Assembly: GCA_937916395.1 (NCBI GenBank)
Contig: CALFTN010000032.1
Span: forward strand, 1 to 64,000
Source of the DNA: an uncultured Clostridia bacterium
GTDB lineage: Bacteria > Bacillota > Clostridia > Oscillospirales > Acutalibacteraceae
Length of the DNA: 64,000 nucleotides
Reading direction: 5' to 3'
The notes beneath the pieces are model-generated. The model saw only the letters and a program-made list of their open reading frames with translations, was not told where the DNA came from and searched no databases. Position 1 is the stretch's first letter. Every line of letters starts with the position of its first letter. Below are positions 17,329 to 26,720 of the stretch, in pieces. The translations under genes and the position numbers were made by a program.

Positions 17329-18726
17329 TTATTGCTTAAAGAATTCGCAGAATGCTCTGTAAGCCATATAAACGTCGAGTTTTGAAACAACCTCGTATGG
17401 AGCGTGCATTGAGAGAACAGGAACACCTAAGTCAACAACATCAACATCAAGAGAAGCGATGTATTTTGCAACTGTTCCGCCACCACCAGCGTCAACCTTA
17501 CCGAGTTCACCAATCTGCCATACAACATTTGCTTTTTCCAACATACCACGGATTTTACCCATATATTCAGCACTTGCATCACTTGTGCCAGATTTACCAC
17601 GAGCACCTGTATATTTTGTAATAACAACACCCTTGTTTATTTCTGAACAGTTATTCTTTTCAAACACGTCACAGAAAGTTGGGTCAAGTGCTGAGTTAAC
17701 GTCAGCAGAAAGACATTCGCTCTTTGCTAAAATATCGTAGCCCTGAACACCTTCAATTTCACCCAATTTATAAATGAAGTTTTCAAGGTAATCTGAATTA
17801 AGACCTGTGTTACCATCTGAACCAGTTTCTTCTTTATCTGCAAGAACTGTAACAGTTGTATAGTTTGGTTTTTCGACTGCTAATGAAGCCATAACTGCTG
17901 GGTAAGCACAAACTCTGTCATCGTGGCCATAAGAACCGATTAAGCTTCTGTCAAAACCAATATCTGAAGCCTTGAATGCCGGAACTGCTTCAAGCTCTGC
18001 ACTTAAGAAGTCTGCTTCAATAATACCATATTTCTCATTAATAAGCTTCATAATATTAAGCTTAACAAGCTCACTACCTTCACCATCTTTAAATGGACGG
18101 CTACCAACCAAAATGTTTAACTCTTCACCTTTAATACCTTCACCTAAAGTTCTCTTTGCTTGTTCGTAACCTAAGTGAGGTAAAATATCTGTAATAACAA
18201 ATTTAGGGTCTTTGTCATCTTCGCCCAAACAAACATCAACAACTGTGCCGTCCTTTTTAACAACAACACCGTGAAGTGAAAGTGGAATTGTAACCCATTG
18301 ATATTTTTTAATACCGCCATAATAGTGTGTTTTAAAAAGTGCTAATTCGTCTTTTTCATAAAGTGGGTTTGGTTTTAAGTCAAGACGTGGTGAATCAATA
18401 TGAGCAGCAGAAATTTTAACGCCCTCTTTTAATGATTTTTTACCCATAACTGTGAGAATAATTGATTTATTACGATTTACATAATAAAATTTATCTCCTG
18501 CTTTATACTTCTTTGTATCGTCATATTTCTTATAGCCATTTGCTTCTGCAATTTTTACAACAGATGCAACTACTTCTCTCTCTGTTTTTGAAGAATCAAG
18601 GAACTTTTTGTAATCTTCACAGAATTTATCTGCCTTTTTAATTTCAGCATCCTTTAAAACTTCGCCAGCATTCTCTGATTTGTAAAACAAAGTCTTTTTT
18701 AAATCGTCTGTTTTTTTATTAGCCAT
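17329..18726 (-). CDS. M18-family aspartyl aminopeptidase
   Basis: A zinc metallopeptidase of 465 residues that removes N-terminal (mostly acidic) residues from peptides; a cytoplasmic, usually dodecameric enzyme. M18 signatures are AAHIDSPRLDLK (metal His/Asp), the YGHDDRVCAYPAV segment, DKEETGSDGNTGLNS (catalytic Glu pair) and SMHAPYEVVSKLD (C-terminal metal His). The length fits the bacterial group. It is the last gene of the DUF951-prfA-tsaC/coaE operon, 13 nt after the fusion gene. Confidence 0.93.
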   Translation of the reverse strand: MANKKTDDLKKTLFYKSENAGEVLKDAEIKKADKFCEDYKKFLDSSKTEREVVASVVKIAEANGYKKYDDTKKYKAGDKFYYVNRNKSIILTVMGKKSLKEGVKISAAHIDSPRLDLKPNPLYEKDELALFKTHYYGGIKKYQWVTIPLSLHGVVVKKDGTVVDVCLGEDDKDPKFVITDILPHLGYEQAKRTLGEGIKGEELNILVGSRPFKDGEGSELVKLNIMKLINEKYGIIEADFLSAELEAVPAFKASDIGFDRSLIGSYGHDDRVCAYPAVMASLAVEKPNYTTVTVLADKEETGSDGNTGLNSDYLENFIYKLGEIEGVQGYDILAKSECLSADVNSALDPTFCDVFEKNNCSEINKGVVITKYTGARGKSGTSDASAEYMGKIRGMLEKANVVWQIGELGKVDAGGGGTVAKYIASLDVDVVDLGVPVLSMHAPYEVVSKLDVYMAYRAFCEFFKQ

Positions 18727-18739
18727 TTTTAAGCACTCC

Positions 18740-20353
18740 TTAAAAAATATTTTTTATTAATTCTTCGAGTTCGTCTTCAAGAGAAAACGGCTCGTAGTTT
18801 TTAATTATATAATCAGCCTTACTTTCATAAAATTCATCTTTCTTCTGACCATTTATGCGAACTAAAGCATCTTTTTCGCTAATGCTGTCACGCTTTATAA
18901 TACGCTCTTTTCTTACATCTTCTGGTGCTGTTACAACAATTAATTTATCACAAGCATCAGCATAGCCTGATTCTATTATTGCCGCAGCATCAACAATTAC
19001 TACTCTGTGAGTCTTAAAAGCCTCATTTGCTTCAAGTTGTATTTTTTCGTTTATTGCAGGGTGCATAATAGAATTTAAAAGTGCTGTATTTTCTGGTGTA
19101 GAAAACGCCTTTTCTGCAAGCTTTTTACGATTTAATACACCATTCTCTAAAATATTATCACCAAAATTTTCACTTAATTTATTTAAAAGTGATGTGTTAT
19201 CAACAAGAATTTCACGAGCGACAATATCGCCATCAATAATATAAGCGCCCTTGTCTTTCAAATATCTTGAAATAGTGGATTTACCAGCACCAGTTTTACC
19301 TGTAAGACCAATAAGAGTTTTATTATTTAAGTCAACAACATTAAATGCTGCCGCTCTTAAAAGCCTGTTTAATACTGCTAAATCATCTGTAGTTTCATCC
19401 GGACAACGCACAAAGCACTGCTTTGCTCCGATTGTATCAAGCTCCCTTAAACAATCAAAAAGATGATTACTTAAAGAACGATAATCATTTTTATTGCCAT
19501 AAGTAATAAACTTAACCTCTAAATTTTCGCCTTCGCCATCAAACACCATGGCATAAGTATTCTCGGTTTTATGGTTATTAACATAGCTACAAAATGATTT
19601 ATAATCACCTTTCAAAATAGTAACAACTGCATTTGGTGAATAATGTTTATATTTCATACCAGGTGAAGAAACTTTTTCGCCATCTTTAAGTGGATTTAAA
19701 ACTGCGTCATCTACTGAAACCTTACCACACACACTTTCAAGCTCGGTTAATGTAACATTACCAGGTCTTAAAAGCTTCGGTATATCACCACAAAGCGAAA
19801 TTACAGTTGATTCAACACCCTCTTCGCTTTCACCACCATCAATAACAAGAGGTATCTTACCATTCAAATCTGAAAAAACGTGTTCTGCTTTTGTAGGACT
19901 TGGTTTACCAGAAATGTTGGCTGATGGTGCCGCTATTGGCAAACCACAATATTTAATTAAGTTTCTTGCTACCTTGTGAGAAGGGCACCTTACAGCTACC
20001 GAATCTAACCCTGCAGTTACACACATTGGTACCTTCTCACTTTTTGGTAAAATCATAGTAAGTGGACCTGGCCAGAATTTTTCTGCCAGTTTTTTTGCTA
20101 TTTCAGGTACTTCACTTACTAAATCAAAAATTTCTGAAAATTCCGAAATATGAACTATCAAAGGGTTATCCTGTGGTCTGCCTTTAGCTTCAAAAATTCG
20201 CTTAACTGCTAATTCTGAATAAGCATTACCAGCAAGACCATAAACAGTTTCGGTAGGCATTCCTACTACATTGTCACTCTTTAAAAGTTCAACTGCTTTT
20301 TTATATTTCTCACTACCATCTGTAGCAGATATTTTAATAATTTCTGTATTCAA
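18740..20353 (-). CDS. Fusion of L-threonylcarbamoyladenylate synthase (TsaC/Sua5) and dephospho-CoA kinase (CoaE)
   Basis: A 537-residue two-enzyme protein. Residues 1-205 are the YrdC/TsaC fold (VVGMPTETVYGLAGNA, KGRPQDNPL, PSANISGKPSPT), which makes threonylcarbamoyl-AMP for the t6A tRNA modification. Residues about 205-340 form a Sua5-type C-terminal domain (SPGMKYKHYSP linker). Residues about 345-537 are a complete dephospho-CoA kinase, with P-loop GKTGAGKST (352-360), the IDGDIVAREI motif and the VTAPEDVRKERIIKRD segment, for the last step of CoA synthesis. The reading frame is uninterrupted through the junction. The TTG start is set by GAGGG six bases upstream; the gene begins 2 nt after the prfA stop. 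Confidence 0.93.
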   Translation of the reverse strand: MNTEIIKISATDGSEKYKKAVELLKSDNVVGMPTETVYGLAGNAYSELAVKRIFEAKGRPQDNPLIVHISEFSEIFDLVSEVPEIAKKLAEKFWPGPLTMILPKSEKVPMCVTAGLDSVAVRCPSHKVARNLIKYCGLPIAAPSANISGKPSPTKAEHVFSDLNGKIPLVIDGGESEEGVESTVISLCGDIPKLLRPGNVTLTELESVCGKVSVDDAVLNPLKDGEKVSSPGMKYKHYSPNAVVTILKGDYKSFCSYVNNHKTENTYAMVFDGEGENLEVKFITYGNKNDYRSLSNHLFDCLRELDTIGAKQCFVRCPDETTDDLAVLNRLLRAAAFNVVDLNNKTLIGLTGKTGAGKSTISRYLKDKGAYIIDGDIVAREILVDNTSLLNKLSENFGDNILENGVLNRKKLAEKAFSTPENTALLNSIMHPAINEKIQLEANEAFKTHRVVIVDAAAIIESGYADACDKLIVVTAPEDVRKERIIKRDSISEKDALVRINGQKKDEFYESKADYIIKNYEPFSLEDELEELIKNIF

Positions 20354-20355
20354 AA

Positions 20356-21429
20356 TTATCCCTCAGCTGCTTGTAATTTTTGTGCTGTATCTGCAGTTAT
20401 GAGTGCATCGATAAGCTCATCAATATCACCATTCATAATTGCCTCTATTTTATAAAGTGTAAGACCTATTCTGTGGTCAGAAACTCTACCCTGTGGGAAG
20501 TTATATGTTCTTATTCTTTCACTTCTGTCACCTGTTCCGACTTGTGAACGGCGTTCATCAGCAATTTCAGAATCCTGCTTTTCTCTTTCAACCTCTAAGA
20601 GTCTTGAACGAAGAATTTTTAATGCTCTGTCTTTATTTTTGTGCTGACTTCTTTCATCCTGACACTCAACAACCGTACCAGTAGGAAGGTGTGTAATACG
20701 AATTGCAGATTCTGTTTTATTAACGTGCTGACCACCAGCGCCACTTGCACGGAAGGTATCAATCTGCAATTCACTTGGGTCAATAGCAATATCAACTTCT
20801 TCAGCTTCTGGTAAAACGGCAACTGTTACTGTTGAAGTGTGAATTCTGCCACCAGATTCTGTTTCTGGTACACGCTGAACACGATGAACACCACTTTCAA
20901 ATTTAAAACGAGAATAAGCGCCTTCGCCTTCAATCATAAAGCTGATTTCTTTAATACCACCAAGACCAGTTTCATTTATATTCATAACGTCGGTTTTCCA
21001 ACCGCGACTTTCAGCATACATTGAATACATTCTGAAAAGTGAGCCGGCAAAAAGTGCCGCTTCATCACCACCTGCACCACCACGAATTTCAATAATAACA
21101 TTACGATAATCGTTAGGGTCTTTTGGTAAAAGAAGGGTTTTAAGTTCAGAATAAAGCTCCTCTTTCTTTTGTTTTGACTCTTTATATTCTTCTTCTAAAA
21201 GTTCTTTAAAATCTTTATCCTGTGAAGCATCTGAAAGAAGCTCTAATGCTTCTTTTTCTGTTTTGTCAGCATCTTTATATGCTCTGAAGCACTCGACAAC
21301 AGGAGTAAGATTTTTAAGCTCACGCATAAGCTCTTTATATTGATTTTGGTCGTTTACAACTTCAGGCTCACAAATAAGCTCATTAACCTTTTGGAATCTT
21401 AATTCAACTTGTTCTAATTTATCAATCAT
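20356..21429 (-). CDS. prfA: Peptide chain release factor 1
   Basis: RF1 reads UAA and UAG stop codons and triggers peptide release. The GGQ motif is at 232-234 (RASGAGGQHVNK) and the stop-codon recognition tripeptide PET at 188-190 is of the RF1 PxT type, not the RF2 SPF type. The length of 357 residues is normal. The start overlaps the upstream DUF951 gene by 8 nt. An intact RF1 means UAG should act as a stop in this organism, which is relevant to the amber codon at 62319. Confidence 0.97.
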   Translation of the reverse strand: MIDKLEQVELRFQKVNELICEPEVVNDQNQYKELMRELKNLTPVVECFRAYKDADKTEKEALELLSDASQDKDFKELLEEEYKESKQKKEELYSELKTLLLPKDPNDYRNVIIEIRGGAGGDEAALFAGSLFRMYSMYAESRGWKTDVMNINETGLGGIKEISFMIEGEGAYSRFKFESGVHRVQRVPETESGGRIHTSTVTVAVLPEAEEVDIAIDPSELQIDTFRASGAGGQHVNKTESAIRITHLPTGTVVECQDERSQHKNKDRALKILRSRLLEVEREKQDSEIADERRSQVGTGDRSERIRTYNFPQGRVSDHRIGLTLYKIEAIMNGDIDELIDALITADTAQKLQAAEG

Positions 21430-21619
21430 TATTTTCTTCTCTAATTACTTTCTTAATATTTTTTTCTGCTTTTACTCTTGGAATTAAAAATTCTCTGCCA
21501 CAATTGTCACAACGAAGACGGAAATCAATCCCAGAACGGAGAACAGTAAATATTTTTTCACCACAAGGATGTGTTTTTTTCATTTCTAGTTTATCACCGA
21601 CACGAATATCCAAAACCAT
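21422..21619 (-). CDS. DUF951 family small protein
   Basis: A 65-residue protein beginning MVLDIRVGDKLEMKKTHPCG with a second CDNCGREF motif. The three cysteines suggest a zinc-binding beta barrel. Members are widespread in Firmicutes with unknown function. It heads the operon with prfA, with which it overlaps by 8 nt. Confidence 0.9.
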   Translation of the reverse strand: MVLDIRVGDKLEMKKTHPCGEKIFTVLRSGIDFRLRCDNCGREFLIPRVKAEKNIKKVIREENND

Positions 21620-21722
21620 TCCGCCTTTCTATAAAAAAATACAACAATTTGAAATATTATAGCACACTTAAACATAAAATTAAAGAGTAAACATAAAAAT
21701 AAATGGAATCAGGTGATAATAA

Positions 21723-22643
21723 ATGTCGTTATATTTACCAGAAGGTTTTTTAATTAAAACAGAAGAGAACAAAAAAGCACTAAGCAGCTTTGAGAATTTT
21801 AAAGATGCTTTCAAAAAAGGTTCTGCTTTAGAAGCCAGAGCATTAACATGTGATAAAGAACATAATTTACATATTGACTTTGGCTTTATCGAAGGAATAA
21901 TCCCACGCTCTGAATGTGCAGTGGGAATTGATGAGGGCACAACAAGAGATATTGCAATAATTGCAAGAGTAAACAAACCTGTAAAATTTATAATTACAGA
22001 TATAAAAGAAATCAACGGTAAGCTTACTGCAATTCTTAGCCGAAAGGTTCTGCAAAACAGATTTTATCAATTAAGACTGCCTGAGTTAAAAGTTGGTGAT
22101 ATTATAAGCGCATCTGTTACCCACCTTGAGAATTTTGGTGTTTTCTGTGATATTGGTTGTGGTATAAATGCACTTTTACCAATTGATAATATTTCTGTTT
22201 CGCGAATTCCACACCCAAAAGTTAGGTTTTCTGTTGGTGATGAAATAAAAGTTATTATCAAGGATATTGACGAAGATAACAGAGTTACACTTTCACACAA
22301 AGAGCTTTTAGGCACCTGGGAAGAAAATGCAAGAGAATTCTCAGTTGGTGAAACCGTAAGCGGAATTATAAGAAGCGTTGAAAACTATGGAATTTTCATT
22401 GAACTGGCACCTAATCTTGCTGGTCTTGCTGAATACACCTCTAATGTTGAAGTTGGTCAGCAAGCAAGTGTATATATTAAAAGTATTATTCCAGAAAAAA
22501 TGAAATTCAAATTAATAATTGTCGAGTCGTTTAAGGCTGATTATCCAAAACCTGCCCCTAACTATTTTTATAATGATAATCATATTGATTATTTCAAATA
22601 TTCCCCTGACTGCTCTGACAGAATAATTGAAACAATTTTTTAA
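21723..22643 (+). CDS. S1 RNA-binding-domain protein (RpsA-like)
   Basis: A 306-residue protein made of three OB/S1-type units: a weak one (about 30-110, GFIEGIIPRSECAVG) and two clear ones (about 123-195, VGDIISASVTHLENFGVF; and about 205-270, VGETVSGIIRSVENYGIF). It is shorter than Gram-negative ribosomal protein S1 and resembles the three-to-four-domain S1 homologues of Firmicutes, which bind mRNA or RNA. No IspH fusion, as found in some Clostridia, is present. AGGTGAT precedes the ATG. Divergent from the prfA operon and monocistronic by spacing. Confidence 0.85.
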   Translation: MSLYLPEGFLIKTEENKKALSSFENFKDAFKKGSALEARALTCDKEHNLHIDFGFIEGIIPRSECAVGIDEGTTRDIAIIARVNKPVKFIITDIKEINGKLTAILSRKVLQNRFYQLRLPELKVGDIISASVTHLENFGVFCDIGCGINALLPIDNISVSRIPHPKVRFSVGDEIKVIIKDIDEDNRVTLSHKELLGTWEENAREFSVGETVSGIIRSVENYGIFIELAPNLAGLAEYTSNVEVGQQASVYIKSIIPEKMKFKLIIVESFKADYPKPAPNYFYNDNHIDYFKYSPDCSDRIIETIF

Positions 22644-22650
22644 CTTTCTA

Positions 22651-22679
22651 TTGTAAATAAAAACGCTGTATTGTATAAT
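22651..22679 (+). promoter_or_regulatory. Promoter of the aldo/keto reductase-GH36-SGNH operon
   Basis: TTGTAA, 17-bp spacer, perfect TATAAT; start codon at 22712 with GTGAGG. Confidence 0.75.
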
Positions 22680-22711
22680 GATACTAAATAATTTTTTGTG
22701 AGGTATCACTT

Positions 22712-23836
22712 ATGAAATACAGCGTTTTTTCTGGTATTCAGGGCGAAGTTTCAAAATTAGGTTTTGGTCTTATGCGCCTTCCTAAGCTTTATGAGGGTAA
22801 AGAGGATATTGACTATAAAGAAGCCGAAAGACTTGTCGATTTAGCATACAATAATGGTGTTAATTATTTTGATACTGCTTATGTCTATCACAATGGCGAA
22901 TCTGAGATTTTTGCTGGAAAAATTCTCAATAAATACCCAAGAGAAAGCTATAAATTAGCAACTAAATTACCCGGCTGGGCAATAAAAAATGACGGCAAAA
23001 CTGTTGATGAGCTTTTCAATGAGCAATTAAAAAAATGCGACGTAGAATATTTTGACTTTTATCTTCTTCACAGTTTAAACAGAGATATTTGGAACACATT
23101 TAAGTCTGTTAATGCTTATGAAAATTTAAAAGAAAAGAAAGCCGAGGGAAAAATTCGCCATTTAGGCTTTTCATTCCACGGTGATATGGAATTATTTAAA
23201 GAGTTATTAAATAATTATGAGTGGGATTTTGTTCAGTTACAAATTAACTATTACGACTGGGAAGCAGATAATGCTAAAGATTTTTACAAGCTACTTGAGG
23301 ACAAAAACATTCCTTGCATTGTTATGGAACCGGTTCGTGGTGGTTCTTTACAAAAATTAAATGATGAAGCAGTTGAGGTTTTTAAAAAACTTTCTGATAA
23401 TTCCCCTGCTTCTTACGCATTAAGATTTGTAGCAGAGCTTCCAAATGTTTTAGTAACCTTAAGTGGTATGTCAACTTATGAACAGGTTGAAGACAACATT
23501 AACACCTTTAATGAATGTAAGCCACTTTCTGATGAAGAGAAGAAAGCAATTGAAAAAGCGAACGTTCTTTTCAGAAAAAACTTTGCTATTCCTTGCACAG
23601 CTTGTAAATATTGTGTTACTGAATGTCCTAAAGGTATTGATATTCCTTCTTGCTTTGCTTCTTTTAACGATTACAATAAAACAAGAGATGTAAAAGATTT
23701 AAACAAAACTTATCTTCTTATACCAGAAGATAAAAGAGCACACAACTGTATTGACTGCAAGAAATGTATGGAGCATTGTCCACAAGAGATAAATATTCCA
23801 AGAAAGCTTTCTGGAATAAAAGAATTAGCAAAATAA
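22712..23836 (+). CDS. Aldo/keto reductase with C-terminal 4Fe-4S domain
   Basis: A 374-residue oxidoreductase. Residues 1-280 form the AKR barrel (LGFGLMRLP, FDTAYVYHNGESE with catalytic Asp/Tyr, KLATKLPGW with catalytic Lys, YFDFYLLHSL). The C-terminus carries a ferredoxin-like module with two cysteine clusters, CTACKYCVTECP and CIDCKKCMEHCP. Such proteins are common in anaerobes and presumably receive electrons through the clusters rather than only from NAD(P)H; the substrate is unknown. It heads an operon with an alpha-galactosidase and a GDSL hydrolase, which suggests a role in reducing a sugar-derived carbonyl, but that is inference. Confidence 0.9.
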   Translation: MKYSVFSGIQGEVSKLGFGLMRLPKLYEGKEDIDYKEAERLVDLAYNNGVNYFDTAYVYHNGESEIFAGKILNKYPRESYKLATKLPGWAIKNDGKTVDELFNEQLKKCDVEYFDFYLLHSLNRDIWNTFKSVNAYENLKEKKAEGKIRHLGFSFHGDMELFKELLNNYEWDFVQLQINYYDWEADNAKDFYKLLEDKNIPCIVMEPVRGGSLQKLNDEAVEVFKKLSDNSPASYALRFVAELPNVLVTLSGMSTYEQVEDNINTFNECKPLSDEEKKAIEKANVLFRKNFAIPCTACKYCVTECPKGIDIPSCFASFNDYNKTRDVKDLNKTYLLIPEDKRAHNCIDCKKCMEHCPQEINIPRKLSGIKELAK

Positions 23837-23849
23837 AGGATGGTTTAAT

Positions 23850-26027
23850 ATGTCAATTATTTTTGATGAACAAAATAAAGTATTTAAATTAGACACTAAA
23901 ACTTCTACATATATTTTTGGTGTTTTTACAGGTGATTATTTAGTTCACTACTACTATGGTGCACCTATTCCTGACACAAATGTAGAAAAATTAAGATACA
24001 GAAGCCATTACGCTTCTTTCTGCCCTGACTCACCTACTGCAAGAGAAAAGAATTTTTCGCCAGATGTTACACCTATGGAATACTCAACAAACGGTGCTGG
24101 TGATTTCAGAATTTCTGCATTCGCTGTAAAAAACGCAAACGGTGACACAGTTACAGATTTAAGATATGTAAGCCACAAGATTTACAAAGGCAAAAGAGCA
24201 TTAAAAGGCTTACCATCACTTTATTTGAATAATGATGACGAAGCAGACACACTTGAGGTGTTAACTTGCGACAAGGTTACTGGCGCAGAGGTTACTCTTG
24301 TTTACACAGTATTTAAAGATTATGGTGCAATTACAAGAAGTGTTAGTGTAAAGAATAATTCTGATAAAGCGTTTTCAATTGAAGCAGTTCACTCTTTGTG
24401 CGTTGATTTACCTTCAGCAGATTTTGAAATGCTTAATTTGTATGGCAAATGGGCAAAAGAACGTTCATTAGGCAGACATAACCTCCACACAGGTATTCAG
24501 TCAATTAAGAGTAAGCGTGGTTCTTCAAGCCACAACCACAACCCATTCACAGCGCTCGTCAGTAAAAACGCTACAGAAACTTATGGCGAATGTTATGGTT
24601 TTAATTTAGTTTATAGCTCTAACTTCTCTATTGATGTTGAAGTAGATTCATTTTTCCAGACAAGACTTTTAATGGGTATTAACCCTGAGACCTTCAGCTG
24701 GGTTTTAGAGCCACAAGAGGAATTCTATTCACCTGAGGCTGTTATGGTTTACACCAATGAAGGTCTTGGTGAAATGAGCAGAATATTCCACAAGTTATAT
24801 TCTAATAACCTCGTTCGTGGTGAATGGAAGAAAAAGAAAAGACCTCTCCTTATAAACAACTGGGAAGGTACTGGAATGGATTTTGATACCGATAAGTTAG
24901 TTTCATTCGCTCGTCACGCTAAAAATATGGGCTTTGAAATGCTTGTTATGGACGACGGTTGGTTTGGTCACAGAGACAGTGATGATTCCTCACTCGGCGA
25001 CTGGTACGTTGCAGAATACAAATTACCAGGTGGACTTTCTAACCTCATAAATCAGGTTAAAGCTATGGGACTTAAATTCGGTATTTGGTTTGAGCCTGAA
25101 ATGATTTCACCTGACTCTGACATATTCCGTGCACATCCTGACTGGCATCTTCACGTTAACGGAAGAGACAGCTCTATTGCAAGAAATCAATATGTAATTG
25201 ACTATTCAAGAAAAGAAGTAAGAGATTACATTTATTCACAGATGTATAAAATTCTTTCTGAGAATGACATTGATTATGTTAAATGGGACTTTAACCGCAA
25301 CTTAACAGAGGTTGCTAACGCAGATTTGCCACCCGAAAGACAAGGTGAAGTGTTCCATAGATTTGTTCTTGGTACTTATGAGATTATGGATAGATTAACA
25401 AAAGACTTCCCTCACCTTCTTTTAGAGAACTGCTCTGGTGGTGGCGGTAGATTTGATGCTGGTATGCTTTATTACTCACCACAAATCTGGACAAGCGATG
25501 ACACAGACCCAATTGAAAGGCTTACAATTCAATTTGGTACTTCTCTTGTTTACCCTGCTTCAACTATGGGGGCTCACGTTTCTGCAAGTAGAAGGACCGG
25601 CTATGAAACAAAAACTAATGTTGCTCTATGGGGTACTTTTGGTTATGAATTAGACCCAGACAAATTATCAGAAGAAGAAATTACTGAAATCAAAGAACAA
25701 GCAAAGCTTTATCATAAATATTATGATGTTATTCACTATGGCGACCTTTACAGACTCGAAACACCGTTTGAAAATTATGACAGATGCGCTTGGCAATTTG
25801 TTTCAGACGACAAAAAAGAGGCGCTTGTTACTGTTGTTCAAATTAAAAAGGTTGTTCACGGCTTTAAAATGCTTAAATTACAAGGTCTTAAGCCTGATAG
25901 CTTTTATAAAGACGAGTCAACTGGAGACACATTTAGCGGTGCTTACCTTATGAATGCCGGTCTTAATCTTTATGATATTTTAGACGAAGATGGCGACTCA
26001 TATCTTCTTCATTTAACCGAGGTTTGA
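23850..26027 (+). CDS. GH36 alpha-galactosidase
   Basis: A 725-residue cytoplasmic alpha-galactosidase that removes terminal alpha-galactose from raffinose-family sugars or galactomannan oligomers. It has an N-terminal beta-sandwich, a TIM barrel and a C-terminal beta domain. The nucleophile is D480 in DYVKWDFNRN and the acid/base D550 in TSDDTDPIER; the 70-residue spacing and flanking LENCSGGGGRFD loop match characterised GH36 enzymes. LVMDDGWFGHRD and WFEPEMISPDSD are also typical. No signal peptide, so the substrate must be imported; no transporter is in the window. It lies 13 nt after the reductase. Confidence 0.96.
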   Translation: MSIIFDEQNKVFKLDTKTSTYIFGVFTGDYLVHYYYGAPIPDTNVEKLRYRSHYASFCPDSPTAREKNFSPDVTPMEYSTNGAGDFRISAFAVKNANGDTVTDLRYVSHKIYKGKRALKGLPSLYLNNDDEADTLEVLTCDKVTGAEVTLVYTVFKDYGAITRSVSVKNNSDKAFSIEAVHSLCVDLPSADFEMLNLYGKWAKERSLGRHNLHTGIQSIKSKRGSSSHNHNPFTALVSKNATETYGECYGFNLVYSSNFSIDVEVDSFFQTRLLMGINPETFSWVLEPQEEFYSPEAVMVYTNEGLGEMSRIFHKLYSNNLVRGEWKKKKRPLLINNWEGTGMDFDTDKLVSFARHAKNMGFEMLVMDDGWFGHRDSDDSSLGDWYVAEYKLPGGLSNLINQVKAMGLKFGIWFEPEMISPDSDIFRAHPDWHLHVNGRDSSIARNQYVIDYSRKEVRDYIYSQMYKILSENDIDYVKWDFNRNLTEVANADLPPERQGEVFHRFVLGTYEIMDRLTKDFPHLLLENCSGGGGRFDAGMLYYSPQIWTSDDTDPIERLTIQFGTSLVYPASTMGAHVSASRRTGYETKTNVALWGTFGYELDPDKLSEEEITEIKEQAKLYHKYYDVIHYGDLYRLETPFENYDRCAWQFVSDDKKEALVTVVQIKKVVHGFKMLKLQGLKPDSFYKDESTGDTFSGAYLMNAGLNLYDILDEDGDSYLLHLTEV

Positions 26028-26029
26028 TT

Positions 26030-26674
26030 ATGATTAATATAAAAGAAAATGATGTTATTCTCTTTCAGGGCGACTCTATAACAGACGGAAATCGTGGCAG
26101 AAGCTCTGACCCTAACCACATTCATGGTCATGGTTACCAGTACATTTTAGCAAGTGAGATTTTAGCAGATAACTTAGGTAAAAATGTAACTGTTTATAAC
26201 CGTGGTATAAGTGGAAACCGAATTGCAGATTTATATGCAAGATGGATTGAAGATTGTCTTAACTTAAACCCAACCATTTTAAGCATTTTAGTGGGTATAA
26301 ATGAAATGATTTTTCAATATGACCACAACTGTGGTGCTTCACCTGAAAGATTCAAGAAAACTTACAGACTTTTAATAGAAGAAGTGTTTGAAAAGAATCC
26401 TGATACAAAGATTGTTATAATGGAACCATTCTTTGGCAAACACAAAGAAGCTGAACTTTGTGAATACATAAAAAACAATATTAGTTTTTACCAGAAAGTA
26501 GCAAAAGAAATTGCAGAAGAATTCGGCTTGATATTTGTTCCATTACAAGAAGTTTTTGATGAAGCAAGTAAACGCTGCGACATTTTTGAACTCTTGTGGG
26601 ATGGTGTTCACCCTACTACTGCAGGGCATCAGCTTATTGCAAGACAGTGGAAGAAGTGCGTTTTAAACCAATAA
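26030..26674 (+). CDS. SGNH/GDSL hydrolase
   Basis: A 214-residue esterase-like protein with block I FQGDSITDGNRG (Ser nucleophile), block III VGINEM (Asn) and block V WDGVHPTTAGH (Asp-x-x-His). Cytoplasmic, likely an acetyl-ester hydrolase acting on sugars brought in for the GH36 enzyme; the substrate is inferred from context only. The ATG at 26030 is chosen because GAGG ends 7 nt before it; the TTG at 26024 lies too close to the same site. The gap to the GH36 stop is 2 nt. Confidence 0.9.
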   Translation: MINIKENDVILFQGDSITDGNRGRSSDPNHIHGHGYQYILASEILADNLGKNVTVYNRGISGNRIADLYARWIEDCLNLNPTILSILVGINEMIFQYDHNCGASPERFKKTYRLLIEEVFEKNPDTKIVIMEPFFGKHKEAELCEYIKNNISFYQKVAKEIAEEFGLIFVPLQEVFDEASKRCDIFELLWDGVHPTTAGHQLIARQWKKCVLNQ

Positions 26675-26716
26675 AAAACAACTCAACGAGATTTTTCTCG
26701 TTGAGTTGTTTTTTTA
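26673..26716. terminator. Bidirectional terminator
   Basis: Arms AACAACTCAACGAG and CTCGTTGAGTTGTT with flanking A- and T-runs, between the SGNH gene and the convergent M56 gene. Confidence 0.9.
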
Positions 26717-26720
26717 GTTT

